A DNA stretch of 64,000 nt from Paragonimus westermani (lineage: Eukaryota > Platyhelminthes > Trematoda > Plagiorchiida > Troglotrematidae): assembly GCA_008508345.1 (NCBI GenBank), contig QNGE01000990.1, positions 50,440 to 114,439 on the forward strand, in the 5' to 3' direction. Position numbers and translations under genes: made by a program. The stretch's first letter is position 1; each line of letters begins with the position of its first letter. Shown piece after piece: positions 46,506 through 57,789 of the stretch. Below the pieces are notes generated by a model. The model was not told the DNA's origin. It ran no database searches and saw nothing but the letters and a program-made list of their open reading frames with translations.

Positions 46506-49500
46506 CTAGTTCGTTCAAGTGTTATGCACTACCGGCAAACGTTAAGCGATGATATCTTAAGCATTATTTTTCTTTTCGAATGAATTCGAATAAAACATCT
46601 TTTTGAATGTGTAAGCTGTGACCAGCTGTAAGTGATTTTCAGTTTGCTGAGAATTTTAGAATTCGGCTTTCTTTGATATTACGCTAGCACATGTTTGACT
46701 CTCCTCCAATCAAAAAATCCCCAGGGTAATTTTTGAAATGTTGTGTTGATCAAGAATTACATCCAATCAAGTTCGTTGCAGTGCTGCTTTTCTTGATTCC
46801 TGTACGCAAAATCTCCGCATGCAAATTTCTTTGTAATTTGCCTGATTACGAAAACACACTTCGAAATCGGCATTTAATCGACCAACCTCGTCTCCTAATT
46901 ATGTTTTGTAAGTGGCAGCCTCGCTCTCGCGTGCGCGGCGGAGTAAGTGGCAAAATGCTACACATATACAAAATAAGAGACCGTGAGACCCTGGAAATCT
47001 GTTAAACTAAAAACTGAAGTGTTATTGAACGTTGTCGTGATACGTCTTGTCTTCCAGAATACCTTTCACTAATCAAATCAAATTTTGGTGACAATCGGGC
47101 TTTTTATAACATAATGTCATAGCAGCCATTCGCTGTTCATCCTAAAAAAATGTTACAAAGGCGAACGTAACTCTTAAAGTCTCCGAATTTACACTAAAGC
47201 ATTCTAATTGCCGCGTGCAGCCCCAGTTGGCTAATTGAAACCGAGAAAAGAAACCAGTAATCTAGTTGTTATTGTATTATAAGTGTGGTTCCCTCTGATC
47301 GTGGAAACTTAAATTTATGTGTTAATTTGTCAGTTATTCACCTATTGCACCACTTTAGCAGACAACCGGAATAAGTTACGAATTACCTCTGACAAAAATC
47401 TAAACAAACTGAGATCGTCAACAAATTGGCTTTCGCAGCCTTTATGGCAACAACGTGCAACAAGACGAAAACGCCACAACGTTTTACAGACATGTGTTTA
47501 GTAGCAGAATGTCTAGGATGTATGTTTTTCGCTTTAGGAAGTCTACCACCCTAAGGAGTTGAGTTAAAGAAGGATTACGATAAAAAAACGAGATTATGCA
47601 TGCTCGTTTCTCTTCGTGTTTTGGAATGTATCTACTGAGTGAGTAAAGGTTATCTGTCGCCGGTTCGAATCCAGTCGAAGCCCTGACCTTTCACAGTTGG
47701 GTCTCATCTAAAATCCTACATCTGCCACACAACTTATTAGTAATACTAATTCTGCTTATAGATCGTCGCGCGCACTTTACAATCCTTTACCTCTATCTTG
47801 AGGTCATACACGTTAGAATATTTCCAAATGCGTTGAATAATTATTTCCTAGTTTTTGTAGATTACGGCTGCCAGCTGGCCTGTAAAACGAGTGTTCTTAC
47901 TGATGAAGGAGTCAGTCTTATGAAGTGGCAGACATGTACCTAGACACTATTCTGATAGAATGCAGTCCCTGTTCATGCAATCATGAAACCAACTCCTAGT
48001 AAATTCCGTTCAACTTCCGGTCGCCTCAAATAATCCCTGATCACCTCTCACTGATCTCCCCGGAATTCGGAAGTTATGTCAGCATCAGTGCAATACAATG
48101 CATCTTGTTTCTTCAGCGAAAATTGTACATCCCGGCAAGGTGTGTATAAGGTGTGAGGTTTCGCTCCATCTTGAGCGGTGAGCAATTTATTGATAAGTGC
48201 GAAGACACTGTCTTTGCATTTTTGGTCATTCCAGTTCACTTCAATGATTCCGTCAGAAAGCGTTTAAACGTCTACCACAGACACAAATGTCTATCTCGTG
48301 AGGCTGCGTTCAGATGATCTCTTGTCTACAACCGATTGATCACAGTCTGAGTTCAGTTACTGCTTTAAGACAACCGGGATGTGAAAACATCTCTCCACCG
48401 GTAGGTTCTAGTGATTTGTTGCAGATTTTTTGAGTATTTCTTCGATAGATAGTTGAACAGCATCTCCGCAATTGTACTGAGTTACCTCAGTTAGCCAATT
48501 AAGAAAAGGAAAAACAGACGCACAATGGTAAAGTGATCCACAAACTATTCAGTAACCTTTTAAATTTCCTCTTAGATGTATGTAGTTACAAAAATACAGA
48601 GCTATGTGCAACTTCCTCGGTCAATTGCAGTGTGCGCCTAACCTTAACTCATATGGTACACAGGTGATTGTGATAAAGTCATAAATCGTTTTCCGTCTTT
48701 TGTGACTTAAATCCAGCGACAGGACAATGAAATCATCTACTGCTTTGCTGAGGTTCACGCCACCGTATGTCACCGAGTCTTTGTGTGTACTGATGACAGA
48801 TTAGTGGAAACTGGAAATATTCTCGATACCCGTTTATTTTGCACAGTTAATTGGGGAAATCTTGAGAAATACTATCGAGATACCAAAAGGCCACTTTCAT
48901 GCCTACTCTACCAAAACAAACTGGTCGGATATACATTCTCGGCCCCGACTCGGAACCTCAGAGAATCGTTTCCCTGTGTTCTCCTCAGGAAAAATAAAGC
49001 ATATGGCTAAAGGAATCAACTGCGGTTTATTTTTCGAATGGAACGATGGAATCCGGATACCAATTATTATATTTATTTGTACATCTCTGTTTGTCTCCTG
49101 CCCGCCTTGTGACCAGCACATACCACTATCGGGCTAGCTGCTGCCAAGAATCTGCAAGCCAAGCACGTTTACTTCACAAGAGATTCACATACGCCTTCTG
49201 AGCATTTATCCAGCAAACCTGACTTAACCTTTGAAGTAGGTGTTTGTAGTGAATATAGCAGTTTGTGACTCCCCCTGAATGTACCTAATGGTTTGGGTGA
49301 AGAAAGAAAACTGTACATCTCCAGAAGCGCACATTTGGTTTATCAAATGTCTCCGTCTTTGAAACCGTAAGCTAATACAGTTTACCCGCATCCCAATTAT
49401 CCTTAGTAACCGCGCATTTAATTAGTCCGTTTCTCACCATACCTAACTTTCTCTGAGACTTTCCGAAGCAAAATTCTGTAACTTGTGTTTCGCACGTATT

Positions 49501-50166
49501 GAAGATTTCTGAAAACTTGTGTTATCTAGTCGTGAGAAACTAATACATTTCACTACGGACAACAACCACAGCACATTCAACGACCCCATCCCAACACCCA
49601 TAACTTTACTATACCTCAAGTATCGGTCTTGACGGAATTTCATCATCCAAAATTTGGCTTTTATCAGGGGAGTGTACACCCCACCTTGGCAACTTGGTCC
49701 GTTTATGATAGCTGGAAGTAATGTTAGCAGTTCTCCTATCTCAAAATGAGATAAATAACAGCACAGTTTTAATAGACTTGTTGATACGATAATAATCAGC
49801 TTGACCATAGTCTAAGTTAGTCAGTTCATTCACACATTATTCAAACCACCCCAACTTTTACTAGCGGTCGTCTGTCATTGGTCTGTTTTACCAGATTTTA
49901 CTTTATCTATTGTGATTCTTACCAGGAACACCCTGCTCCCACTAATTAGCGCAATCTAAACTAAATTGTACCTACTTAGTATAGTCCACGTACTCATTGT
50001 GATGGCTATGGGACATAACTTATCATAAGATTTGAAGGATAGTGAATGTGTTGAGGATTGTGGAGAATCAGCCTATCCGTCTCTTGACAAACGAGACTTA
50101 AAGGACTTTCCATTATGGTTTCCAAGGTGCTCGGTGGAGGTTTCGATATTGACTTCAAGATCCTTC
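46506..50166. other. Stretch without supported genes
   Basis: No gene is seen. GGTTCGAATCC at 47662-47672 is a perfect B-box-like sequence, but no cloverleaf can be built around it. The frames at 48783-49137 plus and 49443-49808 minus have no recognised motif. Confidence 0.4.
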
Positions 50167-50170
50167 GTAT

Positions 50171-50449
50171 AGTAACGCGCGTCCGAAACTAGTTAGCACG
50201 AGAGGATCGAATTTGAACTGATAATCGTTACATGGTTGTTTCGTTCACCTTTCAAGCCGCGACGTCAACGTCGTGCTCGAGGCTCCTGAACCAACGGACA
50301 GTCAGAAAAGCAAAGAGGACAGTTGTGTGTAAACGTAACTCCCTCATACTTTTTTAACCTTATCTATTTTGGTTATTCTATTACCGTCGCGTGTTGCGTA
50401 ATACATCTTCGGACATAATCTCTGTCTGCTCTTCTGGTTGTTTGTTACA
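50171..50449 (+). repeat. Solo LTR of the downstream gypsy family
   Basis: These 279 bases align end to end with the 278-bp LTRs at 52971 and 57508, at roughly four-fifths identity by eye. The left end reads AGTAAC instead of TGTAAC, and the right end is TGTTACA as in the intact LTRs. It is flanked by GTAT (50167-50170) and GTAC (50450-50453), a probable decayed 4-bp target duplication. There is no internal region next to it, so it is a solo LTR from an older insertion, lying 2.5 kb upstream of the full element and in the same orientation. Confidence 0.82.
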
Positions 50450-50453
50450 GTAC

Positions 50454-52966
50454 TGCATACGACGTCATTCGAAAGACTGTCATGTTCAGTGCGAACTGAT
50501 AGTCGTTTACTTTCCTTTTTGGATATAAGGACAGACAGAACATTGTGGACTCCAAAGTCGTTTAACAACTCCGTATATACTGAAAAGCAGCTTTAGATAT
50601 TTTTAGGTTGAATATTGAGAATGAGTGCATAGTGAATGCTTCGAAAAATCTCGTAGGTTTTTGCAGTAACTTCTGCAGGTTCGTCGTTAACACATGTAAA
50701 TTAATCACGGTAGACGTTAAATTAACTTTTTCATGTTAGTGGTTATTTGATGATGACGATCCAATACGGAATGCTAGCATTTACCAGTATTTATCTTCTG
50801 AGTTTTTCGCTGAAGTATGTTTCCACCTACGTACTAATGTCCATCATTGCTTAACCTGAACTTTCTACGGCTCATGGCAAAACGTCTTGTCTGTAAAACA
50901 GCGGGTGGTCATAAAGTTTTGTTGCCGGGTAGAGATTAAGCGGCATGTAAAACAGGGTCGACAGTTGGAAAGTCATTTTCCAGAGACCATCTGTGACTCA
51001 GAATGAAGCAACTTGAGCACTGTGCTTCAGAGATTGTGAGCAATACTCTAAAATCAGATAATCCCGAGTTTAAAAGAAACATCCTACAGGCATGATATTT
51101 TCATCCGACTGGTTTAGTCCTTAGGAGCTTAGCGTTAAATGATTATTGTTTCACTATCACTATTAATTGTCAGCTGTATCATCTGTGATAAAGGAATGTT
51201 TAATAGAAACAACGTTTAAAATCGATTGCCTTGGGAATGTGCGAAGCTGAATACTATACATTATACGGTGAAGTGGGGTCTGACACTCCTTACGGTTGTG
51301 GCAACTCAATTAACCGAAAAACATTGCTTCAATGGAATAAGGTCAGCAAACTAACAGATCCAACGTACTACATCGAGATTTGGTTAACCAGAGCTTCCTC
51401 TCCAAAGTATTGATCTAAAGTACAACGTCCAAACTTTCATGCCAATTCGCAAAGCGGTTGATCAGGATGATCTCCGGCCTAAGTGTCCATTCGTAAATGA
51501 TGCAAATCTGCCTTTATGAGGTCTATAAAATTGGTCTTCCAACGGGTATTCCAGTTCATTTGTTTTATACCGAGATTCTTTCCGTGAGTTGGGAGATCAT
51601 AACAGTCCATGACTAAAACTTTACAACTTTGTGCAATTTGGCCTCAACGGAAGAACGTGCAACTTTCACGGGTCTGTGAAATGTTACCATCAACCCAGAA
51701 CGCATAGTGCAGGAAGCGCAATTTAATCACAGTCATCCAATGGATAGTGCATCAGTGGGGCGTCACAGTCAACATACATACTGTGTTAGTTGAGGCAATG
51801 ACGCATATTGTTCTGGTAATTTCATCTTGGGAGGTGGCATCATGCTTATCTGCACTCAGTGGACAGCATGGACAACGGAGTGAATTATCCCCATCATGTG
51901 GTCCTCTGTGTGCCTATATCATTTTGTGCCCATTCCCTGCGGAATCTGTCGTAGTGGTAGTCATGCTGTTTAGAGGAGCTGGTGCCATCCTCTGTGCTTA
52001 CCACGGCGTGAAGAATCTTCGGCATTCATACTGATATCCTTCAACAGAAAAGGCAAGATTCAAATGACCTGATTTTAACCTTGGATCAGTGGACGCGTTA
52101 ATTACCACGCAATTGTACATGATTGATTGTGTTCAAGTTGAGTGCGTTTGCGTTTAGCGTGACAGCGTACGGTAATTAACTATTTCCCATGCAATCACAA
52201 AAGCTATTAGCTAGCCATTGATGAAATTTGACAATCAGTTTTGAGTCTCTGAAATTTCGGGACTTTGCCTCTGTGTATTCTAAACAGCTTCATTGTGATA
52301 GACCTCTACAGAGAACACGTTGTCTCGTACAGTTCTTTTGATGCAGTTGTGATAGATCATCACCCCTATATTGTTTTCTTATCATTGTCACCGCGCCATG
52401 TGATGCAAAGAGAAAGGGGATTTTTAAAAACCTGACAAAAGGAAACCTGTAACTTCGAGAACGCCTGTGCTCACTTCATTACGGAGTCCGTCACAGACAA
52501 TCATATTGGGGGATAAGTTTTTGGATGGATCGTACTCAATCTACCTACAGTTCGATAAGCAGTTGCAGTGATATGCAAAATTAGTGTTTCATAGGAAGTA
52601 CTGAAATAGTGATCAACTAGGTTAGTATTGACCAGATATTGAAGATGAACAACCTGTTTCAACAGCTCCCTTTCACTCCATGCTGGGAAAATCAGGAGCC
52701 TGTTTGAATATATTTTGGTAATACCACTATTTGCACACAAGTGTGCTACTGGTTAAGCTCATCAGGATATAATAATTCCATTAAAACCCGATATTTGAAT
52801 TTCATATCCTTTGTGGTCGGGTGGGCGAATTAATCACCAGTATATTACCCTCATACTAAACATGAATGTGTGTGCCATGCAATAACTGTTTGCTCATAGA
52901 AGCGCGTGAAACATGAGATCAGACAGCGGTCACGATCGGCTTCAGATGATTCGTTTATGGATGATG
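50454..52966. other. Stretch without supported genes
   Basis: The sequence between the solo LTR and the full gypsy element shows no supported coding sequence. Frames at 51231-51413 and 51747-52034 plus were not recognised. Confidence 0.45.
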
Positions 52967-52970
52967 ATGG
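52967..52970 (+). repeat. Target-site duplication ATGG, left
   Basis: ATGG directly precedes the 5' LTR and recurs directly after the 3' LTR at 57786-57789, showing that the outer ends belong to one insertion. Confidence 0.75.
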
Positions 52971-53248
52971 TGTAACACGCGACCGAAATTAGTTAGCGTG
53001 CACGGATCAAATTTGAAGTGGTAATCGTTACACGGTTGTTTCGTTCACCTTTCAGACCACTACGTAAACGTTGTGCACGAGGATCTCGAATCAACGGACA
53101 GTCAGACAGACAAGCAGGACACTTGTATTTATACGTACCTCCCTTATACTTTTGTACCCTTATCCTTTTTGATATTCTAGTATTGCCGCATGTTGCGTAA
53201 TACATCTTCGGTCATAATCACCGTCTGCTCTTCTGGTTGCATGTTACA
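52971..53248 (+). repeat. 5' LTR
   Basis: The LTR begins TGTAACAC and ends TGTTACA, giving short inverted ends (TGTAACA/TGTTACA). From base 28 onward it is identical to the 3' LTR by eye. TATTTATA at about 53126-53133 could serve as a TATA element. The 70-codon minus-strand frame over each LTR is a by-product of the repeat. Confidence 0.93.
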
Positions 53249-53251
53249 ACT

Positions 53252-53268
53252 TGGCGACCCTGTCAGGA
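53252..53268 (+). promoter_or_regulatory. Primer-binding site candidate
   Basis: TGGCGACCCTGTCAGGA starts three bases after the 5' LTR. TGG pairs with the CCA end of a tRNA, and the TGGyGACCC form resembles the site reported for CsRn1-type elements (a tryptophan tRNA primer). The exact tRNA cannot be settled here. Confidence 0.6.
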
Positions 53269-53274
53269 TAAGAA

Positions 53275-54396
53275 ATGTCGAAATCCACAAAGAAACCTGA
53301 AGAAGACCAACATTCTCCCACTTTTCCCACATCCGGAGATTTCGGTCACCTCATGCAAACCCTGACAAACATCCTAGACAGACTGTCGACGAAACCCACA
53401 ACAGCAGGGATGCAAGTATCGATCCCACACTCCGATAAGTTTACTGTGGGGGGTCACTATTCTCATTGGGAAGGTCAAGTACGAGCCTATCTCCGTAAAT
53501 TCCCAGCAGAGTTCCACAACAACCTTATTCTGAAATTGCTGAATGGAGAGGCCTTCGATATTGTTGTCGAGGTAAAAATTCTGGACACCCCTGTATTAGA
53601 TGAGACGTTTACCGAGCTACGACGTCTGTTAGACGCTCCCTTGCATCCGACTGTCTACCGACAACAGTTCCATGCTCGCAGACAGCTCGGGGAGGAAACC
53701 GCCCGGTCGTTTGTTTGCGAACTGCCGCACCTGGCCGAACGCGGTTATGAGAAAGAGTCCGCAGAGGAACTCCGCAAACGGATTCTTCAACAGCTAGTGG
53801 AGGGGATCCGGCCAACGAACATAAAAAGGGAGTTCCTACTTAATCCACCTAGCGATCTGGACGCCGCAGTGCGGTTGGTCGAAGACCTCGGGCGGGTCGA
53901 GGCAGCCATCGGCCTACCAGTAAAATGTTGCGTCGCGGCACGGGCGACCAGTCAGCGGAACAGGCCACCAATGCATAGAAGAAGCTCAGACCGGTGTCGG
54001 GGACTTAGCCACTCGCACTATGGTGGCCGCGAACGGCGACCTTGGTGGAAAAAGTCGCGTAGACCATGCGACATTGCGTTCCGGGCAAATCGTCAAGCCT
54101 CCGAAGCTACCGACCACGCCTTCGGAAGCTACGTCAGAACAGGTAAGCCCAATAGTCTAGTTTACGTTCCTTCTGTTACCAGTTGTTTCCAACCGCTGGC
54201 AGAGCTCACTGGTCAGATAATAATATGTGGAATAGCACCTGTAGGTCTCGTAGATACCGGAGCTTCCTTAAGCGTAATCGGCACACACACAGTACGCAGA
54301 CTTTCGGGCTACAAGCGAAAACCGTGTTGTCACCGCATCCTTACGTCAGTGGTGACCAAATGCCGACGGAGGGCAGAATCGTTGCACTGGTCATAA
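53275..54396 (+). pseudogene. gag-protease of the gypsy element
   Basis: The first ATG after the primer site opens a 373-codon frame. Residues 50-220 form a helical Gag core (FTVGGHYSHWEGQVRAYLRK, VYRQQFHARRQLGEETARSF and GIRPTNIKREFLLNPPSD are typical capsid-like stretches). A nucleic-acid-binding knuckle is expected next; only a degraded DRCRGLSHSHYGG is visible, so its Cys/His pattern is incomplete. The protease follows in the same frame: VGLVDTGASLSVIG, with the catalytic Asp-Thr-Gly at residue 327 (54253). After about 54330 the frame is wrong: the protease flap and its GMDLLG end continue in the +2-shifted frame to 54540. This frameshift alone would abolish a normal Gag-Pol product. Confidence 0.8.
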
Positions 54397-54398
54397 TA

Positions 54399-56060
54399 GC
54401 TGGATGCCATATAGAGCAAAATTTCGTGGTAAGCCCCAAACTCTTATTCTGTATTATAGTGGGGATGGATCTTTTAGGCCGTCTGAGGTGCACGCTCGAA
54501 TTGTACAGCCTTAAGCTAAGGAACCCATCCGGCGCCAATCATTTGATACCTATGTTTAGAACTCTGCCAGAAAACGACTTCTCTCTCTACTTCACTGCCG
54601 CCCCTTCCGAAGTAAATCGCCAAAATGGCCAGATGATCCATTCGAGTGGGGCTCCCAGCAACTCGCGTGGTGCCCAGTGCTTAAAATTAACAATCTAGAG
54701 TCGATCACAAGTGTTCGCGTGGGAGGGAGCAATGTTAGGTCGTACAAGCATTTTGAAGCATGGAATTAATACAGGGGATGCGCCTCCAACCAAGATACCA
54801 CCACGCAGAATACCTGCGCACCTTCAGGTGGAGGTGCGTAGGATGGTTGACGACATGTTACAGAAGAACGTGATCCGGCCCTCGAATTCTCCATGGGCTG
54901 CCCCGATAGTCCTGGCAAAATGAAAGGCAGTGAATTACGGTTATGCGTGGATTACAGGAAGCTCAATGGAGTGACAAAGAAAGATGCATTTTCGTTACCG
55001 AGAATTGATGACCTGTTTGACGCCCTCGGCGGAGCCACGTATTTTAGTACGTTAGACTTGGCATCAGGCTATTGGCAGGTGGAGGTCGAAGAAAACGATC
55101 GAGCGAAGACGGCTTTCACCGTACCGTCGGGGCTGTATGAATTCGAGGTCATGCCCTTCGGACTATCGAACGCACCAGCAACGTTCCAACGCTTGATGCA
55201 AAAAGCAATACATAAATTAATCCCTAAGACATGCCTAGTGTATCTAGATGATGTCATAGTTCATGGAAGGTCCGAACGAGAGCATATGCACAATTTGGAG
55301 TGCGTGCTGGACTGCCTGGCCGAAGTCGGTTTAAAACTGAAGCCCTCAAAATGTCACTTTCTATTCAAAGAGGTAACATTCCGGGGGCATGTAATTTCGG
55401 GGGCGGGTATCCGCACAGACTCAAAAAACGGAACAAATTCGATCTTAGCCAACGCCGAAGGACTCAAACGAGCTGAGGAGCCTTCTAGGGGTAGCGTCCT
55501 ATTATCGCCGCTTCATTAATGATTTCGATCGCATTTCCACTCCCCTGAACAGGCTACTACAAAATAGTCAGGAATTCACGTGAACGGAATAATGTGACCA
55601 TGCTTTCAAATCACTACGCGAAGCTCTGTGCACAGCGCCAGTGCTAGCTTTTCCGGACCTGTCGCCGAAGGCCGGAGAGTTTGTTCTGGATATCGATGCA
55701 AGCAACAGTGCAATCGGGGCGGTTCTGTCTCAACGACGACAAGACGGTAGGGAACGAGTGATAGCCTACGGTAGCCGATGTTTAAGCAAATGTGAGAGGA
55801 ACTACTGTACGACCAGAAGAGAAATGCCTGCGTTAGTATTCTTTGTGTGACATTTTCGACATTATCTTCTAGGCAAAAGTTTTATTGTACGCACAGACCA
55901 CCAGTCTCTCCGCTGACTACAAAACTTCAAAAACCCAGAGGGACAGTTGGCCCAATGGCAGGAGACCCTACAGGAATACGACTTCTTATGTGAACACAGA
56001 CCGGACAGACGATACTGGAACGCCGACTCATTATCAAGGCCTCCTGCGCACAATCATGGC
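54399..56060 (+). pseudogene. Reverse transcriptase and RNase H of the gypsy element
   Basis: The protease end (GMDLLGRLRC) is followed by a TAG at 54696-54698. The RT begins in the same frame at 54711 (LGRTSILKHGINTGDA, PPRRIPAHL, VIRPSNSPWAAPIVL) and shifts frame near 54900. It continues with LRLCVDYRKLN, FSTLDLASGYWQVEV, FEVMPFGLSNAPATFQRLM and the catalytic YLDD at 55241-55252. The frame is lost again near 55440. RNase H resumes in the first frame, with VLDIDASNSAIGAVLSQ near 55690 and the IVRTDHQSL block near 55890. TGA codons at 55581, 55848 and 55914 each stand where the family normally has tryptophan, and TAA occurs at 55590. The tether ends in DRRYWNADSLSRPP. All catalytic motifs are legible, but the gene cannot be read through. 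Confidence 0.85.
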
Positions 56061-56089
56061 GACTGTCCGTCTTGTACTACGCAACACGT

Positions 56090-57529
56090 GGCGTTGATCA
56101 ATCTACAGGATGCAGAATATGGCCGATGGCAGCAGGCTCAAGCAACAGATCCTGAGACTGCGTTAATCTACGAAAGGTGCCGGAACAATGGAGAAAAATT
56201 AACAAGCAAGGAAATGGAAGGAAAGAGTTATGAATCTCGCTGCCTTTGAGCGCTATGGGAACAGCTCAAGATGGCAGAGGGAGTATTATTCATTCAATAC
56301 GGACCCACTTACATGAGAAGGATCGTGATCCTTCAATCTATGGTGCGTGACGTCCCAACATACTTGTACCTAGAGCTCGGGCGTGCGGGAATAAACAAGT
56401 TGGAAGCGGCCACAGGACAACGATTTTGGTGGCCGCATCAGAGGAGGGATGTCAGGCTGTTATGTCAATCGTGCGAGAAATGCGCCACTTTCAAAAGCCT
56501 TCGAATTGGACGTCGAGCAGCGTTGCAACTTATGGCCGCAGGATATCCTAACGAGTTGGTCGGTGTAGATATTGTGGGGCCGTTGCCCGAGACACCCCGA
56601 AACAATCGGTACATTTTGGTCCTGGTAGATTACTTCACCAAATGGTGTGAAGCTGTCCCGCTTGCACAAGTGGATATATCTACAGTAGCAACAGCCATTA
56701 TCGACCACTGGTTGTGCTTGTGGGGAGCCCCGGCCCAACTCCATTCAGACCAAGGCTTCTGCTTTGAAAGCTCTTTGGTTCGCGAAATGTGTAGGCTACT
56801 AGGAATAGATAAGACGCGAACCACAGCTTGCCACCCGCAAGGCAATGGACAGGTGGAAAAGACGAATCAGTCCCTCAAAAATCTCTTCAAGGCTTTCGTA
56901 GAGGAGAGTGTCACCGAATTGGACTTAGCCATACCGAAATGTCTGTTAGCTTATCGCAGCGCCATTCACTCTTTGATTGACCAAACCCCAAATTTTTGTA
57001 GACAGGCTGAGAAGTGAGACTACCCTCGGATGCCCGGTTGCCCGCTACACAGCAACTGCAACTGCGGGTAGCACAATATGTAAGCTACCTCATCGACACA
57101 CTCCGGCGGGCCAACCAGATAGCACGAGTACATCTGGAGACATCTCACAGGCATCAGAAGGACTATCACAATAAGAGGGTATTTGGAGCTCCCCTGAAGG
57201 TTGGCGAAAGGGTGTGGTTGCACAACACGGTTCCAAGCCCGGGAGTCCCAATTAAGATGCATAAACAGTGGAAAGGGCCGTACGTTGTCGAGCGAATACT
57301 TTCGGAGGCAACCTGTCAAATTACTGAACGAACAGGAACCAACAGACAGCCAATTGTAGTTAACTTTAATCGACTAAAACCATACACACGAACTACAGGC
57401 AGGGAACGAGCACCGGTCGTTCCCGAGGTCGGGATGGAAGTGGAAATCCCGAACGTGCTAAACATAGGCGAAGCACCGAGGACGGTGCTCAGTGAAGAGG
57501 GGAGCTGTGTAACACTCATCCGAAACTAG
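56090..57529 (+). pseudogene. Integrase with GPY module of the gypsy element
   Basis: The core frame at 56271-57017 shows FWWPHQRRDVRLLCQSCEKC, the Cys-Cys half of the zinc-binding domain. The preceding His pair is not conserved (LYLELGRAG where His residues are expected). The catalytic triad is complete: Asp in ELVGVDIVGPLP, Asp in LHSDQGF, and Glu in GNGQVEKTNQ, with exactly 35 residues between the second Asp and the Glu. The frame breaks at about 57000, and the C-terminal part continues in another frame (57014-57529). That part includes VGERVWLHNT, HKQWKGPYVVERIL (the GPY motif near 57275) and VNFNRLKPY. Its last codons run into the 3' LTR. There is no chromodomain. The region 56098-56250 is a linker with a stop before 56271. 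Confidence 0.85.
57491..57504 (+). promoter_or_regulatory. Polypurine tract
   Basis: AGTGAAGAGGGGAG, interrupted only by one T, lies three bases before the 3' LTR, the expected place for plus-strand priming. Confidence 0.65.
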
Positions 57530-57785
57530 TTAGAGTGCACGGATCAAATTTGAAGTGGTAATCGTTACACGGTTGTTTCGTTCACCTTTCAGACCACTAC
57601 GTAAACGTTGTGCACGAGGATCTCGAATCAACGGACAGTCAGACAGACAAGCAGGACACTTGTATTTATACGTACCTCCCTTATACTTTTGTACCCTTAT
57701 CCTTTTTGATATTCTAGTATTGCCGCATGTTGCGTAATACATCTTCGGTCATAATCACCGTCTGCTCTTCTGGTTGCATGTTACA
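57508..57785 (+). repeat. 3' LTR
   Basis: This LTR has the same length and ends as the 5' LTR. The differences are at LTR positions 9, 11, 12, 19 and 27 only. The integrase reading frame overlaps its first bases. Confidence 0.93.
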
Positions 57786-57789
57786 ATGG
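57786..57789 (+). repeat. Target-site duplication ATGG, right
   Basis: This directly follows the 3' LTR and matches 52967-52970. Confidence 0.75.

Larger units (their letters stand above)
52971..57785 (+). mobile_element. Ty3/gypsy LTR retrotransposon, CsRn1-like, broken
   Basis: This is a complete 4.8-kb insertion: two 278-bp LTRs (52971-53248 and 57508-57785), primer-binding region, gag, protease, RT, RNase H, integrase with GPY module, polypurine tract, and an ATGG target duplication (52967-52970 and 57786-57789). The domain order PR-RT-RH-IN places it in Ty3/gypsy. The short LTRs, 4-bp duplication and overall look agree with the CsRn1 group described from trematodes, but that is a judgement without alignment. 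The coding region changes frame at about 54.3, 54.9, 55.45 and 57.0 kb and has several stops, so this copy is not autonomous. Its LTRs are identical except for five positions within the first 27 bases. Confidence 0.9.

Noticed and set aside
52993..53205. 70-codon minus-strand frame repeated at 57530-57742
   Set aside because: The duplication is simply the two LTRs; there is no sign of an antisense gene in the LTR.
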